Part shown: piece after piece, positions 35,631 to 45,420 of the stretch
Layout: each line of letters starts with the position of its first letter
How positions within the stretch are numbered: the first letter of the stretch is position 1
Assembly (NCBI RefSeq): GCF_012273895.1
Contig: NC_052120.1
Span: forward strand, 4,216,001 to 4,280,000
Direction: 5' to 3'
Length of the DNA stretch: 64,000 nucleotides
Source of the DNA: Zerene cesonia
Taxonomy: Eukaryota > Arthropoda > Insecta > Lepidoptera > Pieridae
Notes under the pieces: model-generated
What the model saw: only the letters and a program-made list of their open reading frames with translations
Database searches by the model: none
Told to the model about the DNA's origin: nothing
Made by a program: the position numbers and the translations under genes

Positions 35631-36696
35631 ATGCCTGCTGTTAATTCTCAATATAGTTCCTACATATTAGGACTAACTTTAGCAATATCATCTAGTATTT
35701 TTATAGGGTCTAGTTTTGTAATAAAGAAAATAGCTCTGAATAAGATTACAGCTAAAGGAAACCTACGAGCATCCGCTGGCGGATTTTCATATTTAAAACA
35801 ATGGATGTGGTGGTTAGGATTAGCTACAAGTAAATGAGTCATCAGTTATTGGCTTGTTTTTACATAGAGATATTAGTGAGTTATAAATACTTGTAAATTT
35901 GCAGTGGGCCTAGGAGAAGCAGCAAATCTATTGGCTTATGCATTTGTACCAGCATCTCTGGTTACTCCTCTGGGTGCATTAAGTATACTCGTTACAGCAA
36001 TTTTATCGTCTAAATTTCTTGATGAAAAGCTGCATTTTTTGGGAAAGGTGTGTAATTAATGTTTATACATAATATAAAATGATTCCTAAACAATTATATT
36101 ATTCATTATATTTGCAGATTGGATGCATTCTGTGTGTGATTGGATCTGTGATATTGATTCTACATGCGCCAAAAAGTGATGTTATTACCAATTTCCCTGA
36201 TATAATAACTAGACTAAGCGATAGCATTTTTATATTTTATGTGTGCACTGTATTTATTTTAGTTGTGATAGTCAGAACATTTTTTGCTCCAAAATATGGC
36301 AAAACAAACATAACAATTTATTTAATTATATGTTCAGCTATAGGTAGCCTGACAGTAGTCTTTTGTAAAGCAGTGGCTTTAGGTATTAAAGATGGAATCA
36401 ATATTTATGATACCAGTATATATACATTTTTTGTACTGTTGGTTATGGCTGTTTTTGGAATAATGGTACAATTAAATTATTTAAATAAGTCGATAGATAT
36501 CTTTAGTACAACTATTGTTACACCAGTGTATTATGTGATGTTTACTACTTTAGTAATATTAGCATCTAGTATTTTGTTTAAAGAATGGCAAAATATGGAG
36601 AACAAAGATGTTATTGGTTGTGTGTTTGGTTTTATCATGTTAATCATTGCTGTATTTACATTAAATATGTTTAAGGATTTAAAAAATGTTAATTAA
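35631..36696 (+). CDS. NIPA: NIPA-type magnesium transporter
   Basis: Three exons (35631-35829, 35905-36047, 36118-36696) join in frame for 306 residues with about nine hydrophobic segments. Family text includes LAISSSIFIGSSFVIKK in the first membrane helix, GEAANLLAYAFVPASLVTPL and LGALSILVTAILSSKFLDEK in helices two and three, and ATTIVTPVYYVMFTT-like DIFSTTIVTPVYYVMFTTLV near the end. NIPA proteins (EamA/DMT-like fold) carry Mg2+ at the plasma membrane and early endosomes; the fly member spichthyin regulates BMP receptor traffic. NIPA2 versus NIPA1 orthology cannot be set here. The gene is tail-to-tail with the RNF26-like gene. Confidence 0.9.
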
Positions 36697-36736
36697 TACC
36701 AATTTATAAAGTAACAATTATTTAGTTAAATTAATG

Positions 36737-36742
36737 AATAAA
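36737..36742 (+). terminator. Polyadenylation signal of NIPA gene
   Basis: AATAAA 41 bases after the NIPA stop codon. Confidence 0.7.
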
Positions 36743-36770
36743 CACAAAAACACTTTAAATGTACTTTCAC

Positions 36771-36776
36771 TTTATT
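36771..36776 (-). terminator. Polyadenylation signal of RNF26-like gene
   Basis: AATAAA on the minus strand, about 195 bases beyond the RNF26-like stop. Cleavage 15-25 bases further would fall close to the NIPA polyadenylation site, so the two transcripts probably abut or overlap at their 3' ends. Confidence 0.55.
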
Positions 36777-36968
36777 TATAAGGATAACTATTTATATAAT
36801 ATTATTCAATTTTAAAATGACCTTCTAAATTTTTGTAATATGAAAAACTAATGAAAGAAATGAATAATACAATTAAATATAATTCAAAATCTATAAATCA
36901 CAGTAACAAACTATTAAATAGTGAGATTATCCCATAATATATAACCTTAATAATTAAAACAAAGTATA

Positions 36969-37940
36969 TCACAAATAGATAGTTACTGAGTGATATATAA
37001 AAGTCCTACAAATTGGACATGTCCTTTGATATCCATACAGTCTTAAACAGCACTCGCGACAAAGGCATACATGTTTACATGGTAATATAAGCACACACTT
37101 CTGCCTTTCTTGGCAAATTACACATAAAGCATCTGCGGCATTTGCAACATCATCATCATCTTCTTCAAAATTGGCATCTCTGGAAATAATTGCTTCTCCA
37201 CTAGCCACTCGGGTAATTATCCTTACATCAGGATTTGTGAAATAGTTGCACACTGAATGGTACAAATACCACATCTTTCTTATAATTATCCAGTACATAT
37301 TAATTATCTTTGAATGTATCTGTGTTTGAAAACTTAAATAGAATCTCACTATAGCTATAGCAGTCATTATGCCTATAAATGATTCTAAAGGCACATCAGA
37401 TAAAAAATTTGTAAATCTTAAAAGAACTGTATAAATGTTGATGGCAATGGTCGCAGCAGTTTCCTTAACATATTTTGTTAAAGTTTTTACTAGATAGGGC
37501 AGATGAATGGGCAAAAAAGTCAATATCAACCATAATGCATTCCCTAGAAGTAAAATAGACTTTTTTAGCAGTACTAAAACTTCTAATGTCACTATAAGAA
37601 ATGTATCAACTACATATTTGATTGAGCTGATTGTAGATCCTATTTGGATTTGGGCTTCACTTATTAACATCCATAACAAATCGTGTATATAAAAATATTG
37701 ATTCCGCATTGTTTCAAAATATTGTGTGGTCCATTTTGGTAGCTCTTCCGTGAATATGAATACGTTGTCTTCATAGACTATTTGGAAGAATAAAAATATG
37801 CTTTTTATACTATTTGCAATAAAACTTAATATGGCTGTTATTATAACCACTATCACTTGTCCAACGAAAGATGCCAATTGTAGGAAATATTGAATCACAG
37901 TTGCCACGACGTTGAACGTTTGTGCTAAAAATGTGATCAT
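36969..37940 (-). CDS. RNF26: RNF26-like multi-membrane RING E3 ubiquitin ligase
   Basis: An intronless 323-residue protein. Roughly residues 1-235 contain several hydrophobic segments, for example near 8-50, 108-145 and 185-200. An acidic linker (EEDDDD, about 258) leads to a C-terminal RING at 273-316: CVIC, then C-x-H (CKH), C-x-C, and CPIC as the final Cys pair. The protein ends FIYHSVTIYL; the position of the RING at the extreme C-terminus and this short hydrophobic tail match RNF26. In vertebrates RNF26 sits in the ER membrane, positions endosomes and regulates STING turnover. Whether the insect protein does this is inference. Other membrane RING ligases are an alternative. Confidence 0.82.
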   Translation of the reverse strand: MITFLAQTFNVVATVIQYFLQLASFVGQVIVVIITAILSFIANSIKSIFLFFQIVYEDNVFIFTEELPKWTTQYFETMRNQYFYIHDLLWMLISEAQIQIGSTISSIKYVVDTFLIVTLEVLVLLKKSILLLGNALWLILTFLPIHLPYLVKTLTKYVKETAATIAINIYTVLLRFTNFLSDVPLESFIGIMTAIAIVRFYLSFQTQIHSKIINMYWIIIRKMWYLYHSVCNYFTNPDVRIITRVASGEAIISRDANFEEDDDDVANAADALCVICQERQKCVLILPCKHVCLCRECCLRLYGYQRTCPICRTFIYHSVTIYL

Positions 37941-38539
37941 TTTTCTTTAACATTGCCATCAATGTTGAAATATAACTTCACTGGAGCCTAACGAAAGCAA
38001 TAACTTCCATAAAATATTCATAAATTTATGTGTGATTTCATCAGTTAAATTGAAAAAAATATTTATGATGTTTTTGTCTCATTTTAATGTCACTTTTGTA
38101 TGTCAAATGTTTCCTGTCATTTAGTCCACAGATTAACAATAAGTAATTAGTCCAATAGTTACTAGGTATTTGGTATTGACATGGGTATCTACAATGTAGA
38201 TTCTACACTATACGTATGTTATCCTACCTATTTACCTACGTAGTCTATGTTTTCAATTTTGTCGACAGACGTCAGTGTGTCTATCCTTTAAAATTATGAA
38301 TAGACACGTCCTCACTTGATTAAATGATCTGAAGTCAACAGTCAACGTCATTTAATTTTAATAAATTATAATTAATCACACAATTTAATTCAACAATAAA
38401 CTAAACTCCTAAAAAAATAAACAGATTTTTTTTCGTATTACCTATATTGTGGAATGATATAGTAATATTATCCAGTCATAGTATTCTACGAATCAAGTGT
38501 CAAAACTAAAGTAGCCTTGTGTCTCCAGTCTAGAATGCG
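37941..38539. promoter_or_regulatory. Divergent RNF26-like / Syx5 promoter region
   Basis: A 600-base head-to-head spacer holding both 5' UTRs. No TATA-Inr pair stands out and no other gene is seen. Confidence 0.45.
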
Positions 38540-39939
38540 ATGCTTCCTCGTCGTCGAAATATTGGTTTTTCAGAGCGACCACTTCAATTAGAAGAAGTAA
38601 TTCCATATAATAAATTAGACAAAAAAGGTTTTCACGTTCAACCTTCCGCTTCCGCAAACCATAAAAATTCATCTGTGGACGGGTTTGATCAGCAAGATTT
38701 TGTGTTTGATTTCTTAGAGGAATTTGTGTACGAACCAGTTATGTCTGCAAGAGATAGAACGCAAGAGTTTGCCTCAGCAGTTCGTAGTCTTCAAGGAAGA
38801 ACACTAGCAAGGCCTATTATTAAAGATGAACGTAAAGCCGCAGTACTCGCCACTTATTCTCAATTTATGAGCATGGCAAAAGTTATAAGTAAAAATATAA
38901 CTAGTACATATGCAAAATTAGAGAAACTAGCCCTACGTAAGTAAATAAACTTTTTTCTCTATATTCATTCTTAGTAGTAGAGGATTTATGAATATCGTGA
39001 TTTATATTTTTAAGCAAGGATAAAAGTTTGTAAACAGTGTAGAATACAGTGTAAAAGAAATATAAGGTTTTGATCATTAAGTTATATAAAAAAAAATATC
39101 TTTTCCAAACACATATTCACAGTAAAATTTGCCACCATGGGCTTAAAGTTAAGAAAAAACTTATTTATTGTTTAACATATATATTTTTTTAGTTGCAAAA
39201 AAAAAGTCCTTATTTGACGATCGACCTATGGAAATCCAAGAATTAACTTACATTATCAAAGGAGACCTGAATGCATTAAATCAACAAATTGCAAGATTGG
39301 GTGAAATGCCGAGAGGCCGTAAAAGTATGCATAGCCACTCTTCCAGTGTTGTATTAGCATTGCAATCACGTCTTGCATCCATGAGTAATCAATTCAAACA
39401 GGTGTGGTGATTTAAAAGTTTTGTTTTCGCTTAAATTTAAATTGTATAGCCTAAACATTAATAATAATATTATATTGTAGGTTCTAGAAGTCCGGTCAGA
39501 AAATCTAAAGCATCAAAACAGTCGGCGTGAACAATTTTCAAATTCATCACCCATTGTGAGGGAAGTACCTGCTCTTTTACAACCTGATGAAGTTAGTATT
39601 GATTTGGGAGAAGCTATGCCACTGCAAACACAACAAATGGCATTACGAGATGATACTGATACATATGTTCAACAAAGAGCGGAGACCATGCATAACATAG
39701 AGAGTACAATTGTGGAATTGGGTGGTATATTTCAACAACTAGCTCACATGGTGAAGGAGCAGGATGAAGCAATAGGTAGAATAGATACTAATATTCAAGA
39801 AGCTGAAATGAATGTCGAAGCTGGTCACCGGGAAATTATGAAATATTTTCAAAGTGTAACTGGTAATAGAGCATTAATGTTTAAAGTGTTTGGAGTGTTA
39901 ATTTTCTTCTTTATATTCTTTGTTGTATTTATGGCTTAA
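38540..39939 (+). CDS. Syx5: Syntaxin 5
   Basis: Three exons (38540-38936, 39193-39401, 39481-39939) join in frame for 354 residues. Order: an N-terminal extension (1-67) starting MLPRRR, the conserved MSARDRTQEF at 68, a three-helix Habc domain to about 225, the Qa-SNARE motif at about 258-325 (ETMHNIESTIVELGGIFQQL then AHMVKEQDEAIGRID) and a C-terminal membrane anchor at about 333-354. Syntaxin 5 is the Qa-SNARE of ER-Golgi and intra-Golgi fusion. Met68 corresponds to the internal start of the vertebrate short isoform, and the Arg cluster before it resembles the ER-retrieval signal of the long isoform. A short out-of-frame ATG at 38535 overlaps the start. Confidence 0.96.
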
Positions 39940-41018
39940 TTATAAATTTTGCCTAGTAAAAAAATGTACAGTGGGAGTGTAATCAAGGGCAAAACATCAA
40001 TAATTAAATAATATTGTATTTACTTTTATTTCAGTTTATATAACAAACATTATTTTAATTTGTAATATAAACAGACACATTGTTATAATTAAAAAAATAT
40101 AAAGTTATTACTTATATTAATCTTCTTTTACTTATTTATATACATCAATGTTTATTTGTATCATTATTATTTTACACTCTTCATTAACTTGAGTATAAGG
40201 CCTCTATTAAATTATAAAAATATGTAAAAGATAGAACAAGTATTCATAGAAGTATGATAAGGCTTGAAGTATAACATCTTTATAGATCAGTGAGGATTGA
40301 AATATACAATAAGAAAAGTTTTACTCATTAAATTCATGTTAAACAAAGATAATATTACGGTTGTAAACAAATTTAACAGATAACTGTTATAAATCAAGTC
40401 CTTAATTGTTATGCTTCTTTGAAATATAATGTTTATGTAATAGAGGCTTAAGATATATCCATTACAATTTCAAGAAATTATTACAATACATTTGTATTAT
40501 GAATTCACATTGACAAAACAATTGTATTCTATAATATTAAAATTTGACATTTTGTTTTTGCTTTTGTGCATATAAATTTCAATTTGCAAGTGAAAATCAA
40601 CAACATCATATTTCTTTGCATGAAGAGCATTAGTAACATTTATATTAGTGGCTGGTAAAAAATATTTTGTGTGCAGGTGGCATATAAAGTGATGCCAGCC
40701 ATCAATGTTTTGTTTAATATAATTTTTAAAAGATGGACATTATATCCAGTCAAAAACAATTTTAAACAGTTTACATATTATATGATGTTGATGCTAATAT
40801 GACCCATTTTAATTAATATTAACTAACATAACATACAAGTAATGTTAAACAAAGTAAATACATGAAAATTTTACTATCAATTGTTCTAGACAATACAGTC
40901 TATCATCATTTACATATTCAATCAATAAAATAGAAACGAGAAACAGTGTTTAGTTATAAAATGTATAAAATGTGGTCACACTAGAACATGTCCTTTTAAT
41001 TTATTTACCAACGATTAC
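39940..41018. other. Convergent Syx5 / BAF 3' region
   Basis: AT-rich 3' UTR and spacer between two tail-to-tail genes. I see no gene and no confident polyadenylation site; several AT-rich variants are present. Confidence 0.5.
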
Positions 41019-41381
41019 TTACAAGAATTCATCACACCAGTCTTTCAAACACTGATAACAGTCTGTAGATTGTTTTGAGTTGGCATTGCAAGTTTCTTTC
41101 ATCCATTCTTGAAATAATTCACGGTCTTTTTTAAGAACCAGAAACTGTCCTAAAACTACATAGGCCTGAAAAATATAAAATATTGGGCTTCACAAATATT
41201 TGTATAGAAGATAGGTACTCATAGTTAGTATATACATAATAATCTTAAATCAAACCTTATCGAATCCAGCAGTTTCTAGTCGTTTCCCTAACACTTCTCC
41301 AACTCCAGCCAAATCGGTTACGGGTTTTTCTCCCATAGGCTCTGCTACAAAGTTTCTATGTTTTTGAGATGTGCTAGACAT
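41019..41381 (-). CDS. baf: Barrier-to-autointegration factor
   Basis: Two exons (41381-41256 and 41165-41019) give 90 residues, the size of the family (89 in vertebrates). Text is nearly invariant: SQKHRNFVAEPMGEKPV, then the helix-hairpin-helix LAGVGEVLGKRLETAGFDKA (about residues 24-43), YVVLGQFLVLKKD and the C-terminal KDWCDEFL. BAF dimers bridge double-stranded DNA and bind LEM-domain proteins and lamin, shaping chromatin and the reforming nuclear envelope; phosphorylation of N-terminal Ser/Thr by VRK releases DNA. Here Ser2, Ser3, Thr4 and Ser5 offer those sites. The donor is GTTTGA, a weak one. If the contigs are rejoined at the 77-base overlap, BAF becomes head-to-head with PRPF40, about 1.04 kb apart. 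Confidence 0.96.
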
Positions 41382-41512
41382 TTTTCTTGTATATTAATAT
41401 AAGAATAATCAACAATTGTCAAAGTTTTAACTGTAAGAGAAACTTAATCTTAACATCCACAATGTGTTAGCGCGACAATTATTTATAAAAAAATGTCAGT
41501 TGCAAAACCCAA

Positions 41513-41589
41513 GCCAAACCAACGCTTTTTTTAGGTATGACATGAGCCAAAATTGACAAATAACAACTTTGAATCAGTGTTGCTATGTT
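41513..41589 (+). repeat. 77-base contig-end overlap with 22208-22284
   Basis: The last 77 bases of this contig equal the first 77 bases of the contig that starts at 22208, in the same orientation. The simplest reading is that 41589 continues at 22285. Confidence 0.9.
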
Positions 41590-42589
41590 NNNNNNNNNNN
41601 NNNNNNNNNNNNNNNNNNNNNNNNNNNNNNNNNNNNNNNNNNNNNNNNNNNNNNNNNNNNNNNNNNNNNNNNNNNNNNNNNNNNNNNNNNNNNNNNNNNN
41701 NNNNNNNNNNNNNNNNNNNNNNNNNNNNNNNNNNNNNNNNNNNNNNNNNNNNNNNNNNNNNNNNNNNNNNNNNNNNNNNNNNNNNNNNNNNNNNNNNNNN
41801 NNNNNNNNNNNNNNNNNNNNNNNNNNNNNNNNNNNNNNNNNNNNNNNNNNNNNNNNNNNNNNNNNNNNNNNNNNNNNNNNNNNNNNNNNNNNNNNNNNNN
41901 NNNNNNNNNNNNNNNNNNNNNNNNNNNNNNNNNNNNNNNNNNNNNNNNNNNNNNNNNNNNNNNNNNNNNNNNNNNNNNNNNNNNNNNNNNNNNNNNNNNN
42001 NNNNNNNNNNNNNNNNNNNNNNNNNNNNNNNNNNNNNNNNNNNNNNNNNNNNNNNNNNNNNNNNNNNNNNNNNNNNNNNNNNNNNNNNNNNNNNNNNNNN
42101 NNNNNNNNNNNNNNNNNNNNNNNNNNNNNNNNNNNNNNNNNNNNNNNNNNNNNNNNNNNNNNNNNNNNNNNNNNNNNNNNNNNNNNNNNNNNNNNNNNNN
42201 NNNNNNNNNNNNNNNNNNNNNNNNNNNNNNNNNNNNNNNNNNNNNNNNNNNNNNNNNNNNNNNNNNNNNNNNNNNNNNNNNNNNNNNNNNNNNNNNNNNN
42301 NNNNNNNNNNNNNNNNNNNNNNNNNNNNNNNNNNNNNNNNNNNNNNNNNNNNNNNNNNNNNNNNNNNNNNNNNNNNNNNNNNNNNNNNNNNNNNNNNNNN
42401 NNNNNNNNNNNNNNNNNNNNNNNNNNNNNNNNNNNNNNNNNNNNNNNNNNNNNNNNNNNNNNNNNNNNNNNNNNNNNNNNNNNNNNNNNNNNNNNNNNNN
42501 NNNNNNNNNNNNNNNNNNNNNNNNNNNNNNNNNNNNNNNNNNNNNNNNNNNNNNNNNNNNNNNNNNNNNNNNNNNNNNNNNNNNNNNNN
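41590..42589. other. Assembly gap, 1000 N
   Basis: Placeholder gap. Its right flank begins two bases before the end of a poly(A) run in the second copy (58306), so the contig probably broke at that homopolymer. Confidence 0.9.
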
Positions 42590-43280
42590 AACTAGCACGT
42601 TTGATTATTTTTTTACGATTTTAATTTTGATAAAATTCTAAAGTTGTGAGTGTAATATAATTTGTAATATCTTAAGTCCAATCGCATTTTTGGTGAAAGA
42701 TCGAAGAATTAGTTTATTCGAAATCATTATCATCAGACTGGATAATCCATGGATATAAATCGGCTATTGTTAATTTATGACTGGTAAGTACAATTTTGGC
42801 ACTCTATTTAGTTTGGGAAATTTGTATTTTATAGAAAGTGTTAATCCCTTGTTTTGGGTTAAATTGTACCTATTATATATCAAGAATATCTTTACAGTTT
42901 AATTCTTAAATTTTAATGCTCGAAAATTAAAAATATCTTAAGAACTATGATAAGCTAAGTCTACCGATCTCAAATGAAAAAAGGAACAGAAAAATAAATA
43001 TTTTTTATTTTCTCTTCTGAATATTGATTATACTTGTAAAATTAAATGATGTAAACTTGACAAACACCTTCAACATCAAAGCCATGAAGGTTGAATATTA
43101 ATTGCTTTTGTGCTGTTGCCTTTATTTTTGGATAAAAAATGTTTGCAAAACTAAAGAGTTTCGATTTGAACAATGTAAAGACATTTTTATTTTTGTACAT
43201 GAAATAAGTTATAGTTTAAAGCAGTGGTGATGTGGATAGTGTGCATATAATTTTAAAAATCAATTTATATCTTGCACACT

Positions 43281-43349
43281 CAGCTGGTATTGAACCCCCA
43301 ACTTTTCTATTGAAGTCCAAGGACCTTACCACTGAACCATTATTTCTCT
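43281..43349 (-). repeat. tRNA-Gly-like SINE head
   Basis: The minus strand has an A box (TGGTTCAGTGGTAAGG, 43324-43339) and a B box (GGTTCAATACC, 43286-43296) at tRNA spacing. The sequence resembles tRNA-Gly in the D arm, but the stems are poor. A second copy lies at 58996-59064 in the duplicated block. Confidence 0.5.
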
Positions 43350-44193
43350 ATTATTATTGAATAATAATTTCATTTTTATTGGTAATTTTAGCATTCACTG
43401 GCAGAAGATTTGACTTCTTATTTCGGAAAGGGTCTTTGCTTAAATTTCTTTTATTCTATTTGTGTAAGCATTGTATTATAATTTATAATGCATATTCAAT
43501 TAGAGATATTAAAAAGATTAAAGCAAAATTTTAGATCAAATATCCTCGTCTTCAAGTGATTATTTTCTAACTGTACAACAACAACTTACCTTAGGAGAAT
43601 ACACTCCACACACAGCTTATACAAGCTTAATACTGTGCTAACAGTAGCACAGTATCACGCTTTCACACTCTTAATTTTTTGATTTTTTTTGCTGCCAATT
43701 ATTGAGGCACACGCATCAATCATCTGCATGATAATTGGTGGTACATACACAACATGTTATAGTCTGTAATAGCTCACTCATACACACACACACACACATT
43801 CTTTGTTTTGCTTTAGTTAAGGAATAGTGGTGGTGGTGGTCTTCCTGACGCAGATTTTCTTTTTGAACTTACTATGAGGTCCCATTTATTAAATTGACAT
43901 AGGCACAAGGTCGTTCAGACATGTGGTAAGCATGTGAAGTGGATTTGGTTGTGGTGATGTCTAAATCTGTCTGTCTATTCTGTCACATATTGGGAGTGAT
44001 TAGAGCCTGGTTTTAAACGGTCATGTTATTGCAGTTATATTCTTTTGATTTTTGCTACTGAAAATAAAAATTTTAGCAACTGATTTAAAATTCCGTTACC
44101 TATGTATTTTTATCTAAGATAAAATAAATAGAGATACTTGAATAGTGACTTGTACTTTATATATTATACACGTTAATAATAATAGTATATACT

Positions 44194-44372
44194 ACTAGCT
44201 GCACCCGGCAAACGCTGTTCTGCCTTACTCTGATCATTTAGACGTATGAAAAATAGATGTTAGCCGATTCTCAAACATACCCGATATGCACACAATATTT
44301 CATAAGGATCGGTCAAGCCGTTTCGGAGGAGTATGGCAACGAAAACTGTGACACGAGAATTTTATATATTAG
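44194..44372 (+). mobile_element. 5'-truncated RTE-like LINE 3' end
   Basis: 179 bases present here but absent at the matching site of copy 2 (about 59909). It opens 'ctagctgcacccggcaaacg' and closes with 'acacgagaattttatatatt', including 'caagccgtttcggaggagta'. As I recall, this is the 3' end of insect RTE-type LINEs. ATATACT stands on both sides (44187-44193, 44373-44379), and the empty site has the two ATATACT copies adjacent, so the target may have been a pre-existing tandem. Confidence 0.65.
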
Positions 44373-44849
44373 ATATACTTTTGTTTTGAACATCCTTGAA
44401 CATTCCTAATTCCTTCCATTCCAACTGGATTTTTAAACATTTAATCATTAAAAACCAATCATTTGGAATAATTCAATTCAATATTTTTATTTATGGCATA
44501 GATATGGGCTGCCACAATTTTTCCATATCTGTAGCCTGTGCCTGGTGAATAGAGACCTACAGCTACATGTCCAAAAAATTATAATCGTAGTTTCAAATCA
44601 AGGATATATAAGGATATGTCTACATCAAACAACTACACAAACTGATATGCAGTGTTAGAAGGTATTGAATATCGTCATTTATCTATGATATTTCGATTTC
44701 GCCTGTGGTTCATATAATTAAGCCTCTCACTCGATGAAGATGGAGCTTTCAAATCATGTAAAATAATTGGTCTAATAAGTTTTTTGTGAAAACAATATAA
44801 GCATACATACAAAAACCAACCAACCAACATATGCGTACCGCACACGCAC

Positions 44850-45035
44850 GTAAAAACACCTATGTATGTATGTATGTATGCATGCTTAGATTTTTCAAAC
44901 TACAAAACCGATTTTGATGGGTTTTTTTTAATAGATAGAGTGATTCAAGAGGCATGATTATATGTTCCATAACATCTATTAAACTACTCCGAATTAAACG
45001 CGTGCGAAAATAATAGCTAGTTCGTTATAATAGAA
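44850..45035 (+). repeat. Non-LTR 3'-end-type repeat
   Basis: Contains a (TATG)n run, 'caaaccgattttgatgggt' -type text, 'atagatagagtgattcaaga' and ends near 'gcgtgcgaaaataatagcta'. A common lepidopteran interspersed repeat as I remember it. The allelic copy is at about 60395-60580. Confidence 0.5.
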
Positions 45036-45129
45036 AGTATTTTTAGGTACACCACTTATAACTCGACCACTGTACAGATTTTAATGCTTTTTGATTTGTT
45101 GCATATGTCTGTGCTTAGCTTAGGATAAC

Positions 45130-45420
45130 AGCTTTTTTATATTAGAGCAGCAACCGAGCTGGTGTTTCGCCTGTTGATCGATCATCACCGCCCATGAATA
45201 TTTGCTGAGGTAGCGCCTAGGCAAAAACACTGCCCGCTTTTGGGAGGTAAATTATGAAGCAAATTGTTGACGGCAGGAATGAAAGGAAGAAATAGTAACG
45301 CGAAGAAAAGTGATACGGGCTTCCGGCTTGCCGACTCCGACTCACTGATTGAAACAGTAGCATTCATTACCTGGTGCGAGCTGATGCGTGCTCGAACAGA
45401 AAAGTAAAATGCTTGCTTAA
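45130..45420 (-). repeat. Interspersed repeat, same family as 15749
   Basis: Reverse orientation; includes 'gatcatcaccgcccatgaat'. A 79-codon minus-strand open frame across it is an accident of the repeat and is also present at 60733-60972 with two substitutions. Confidence 0.5.
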
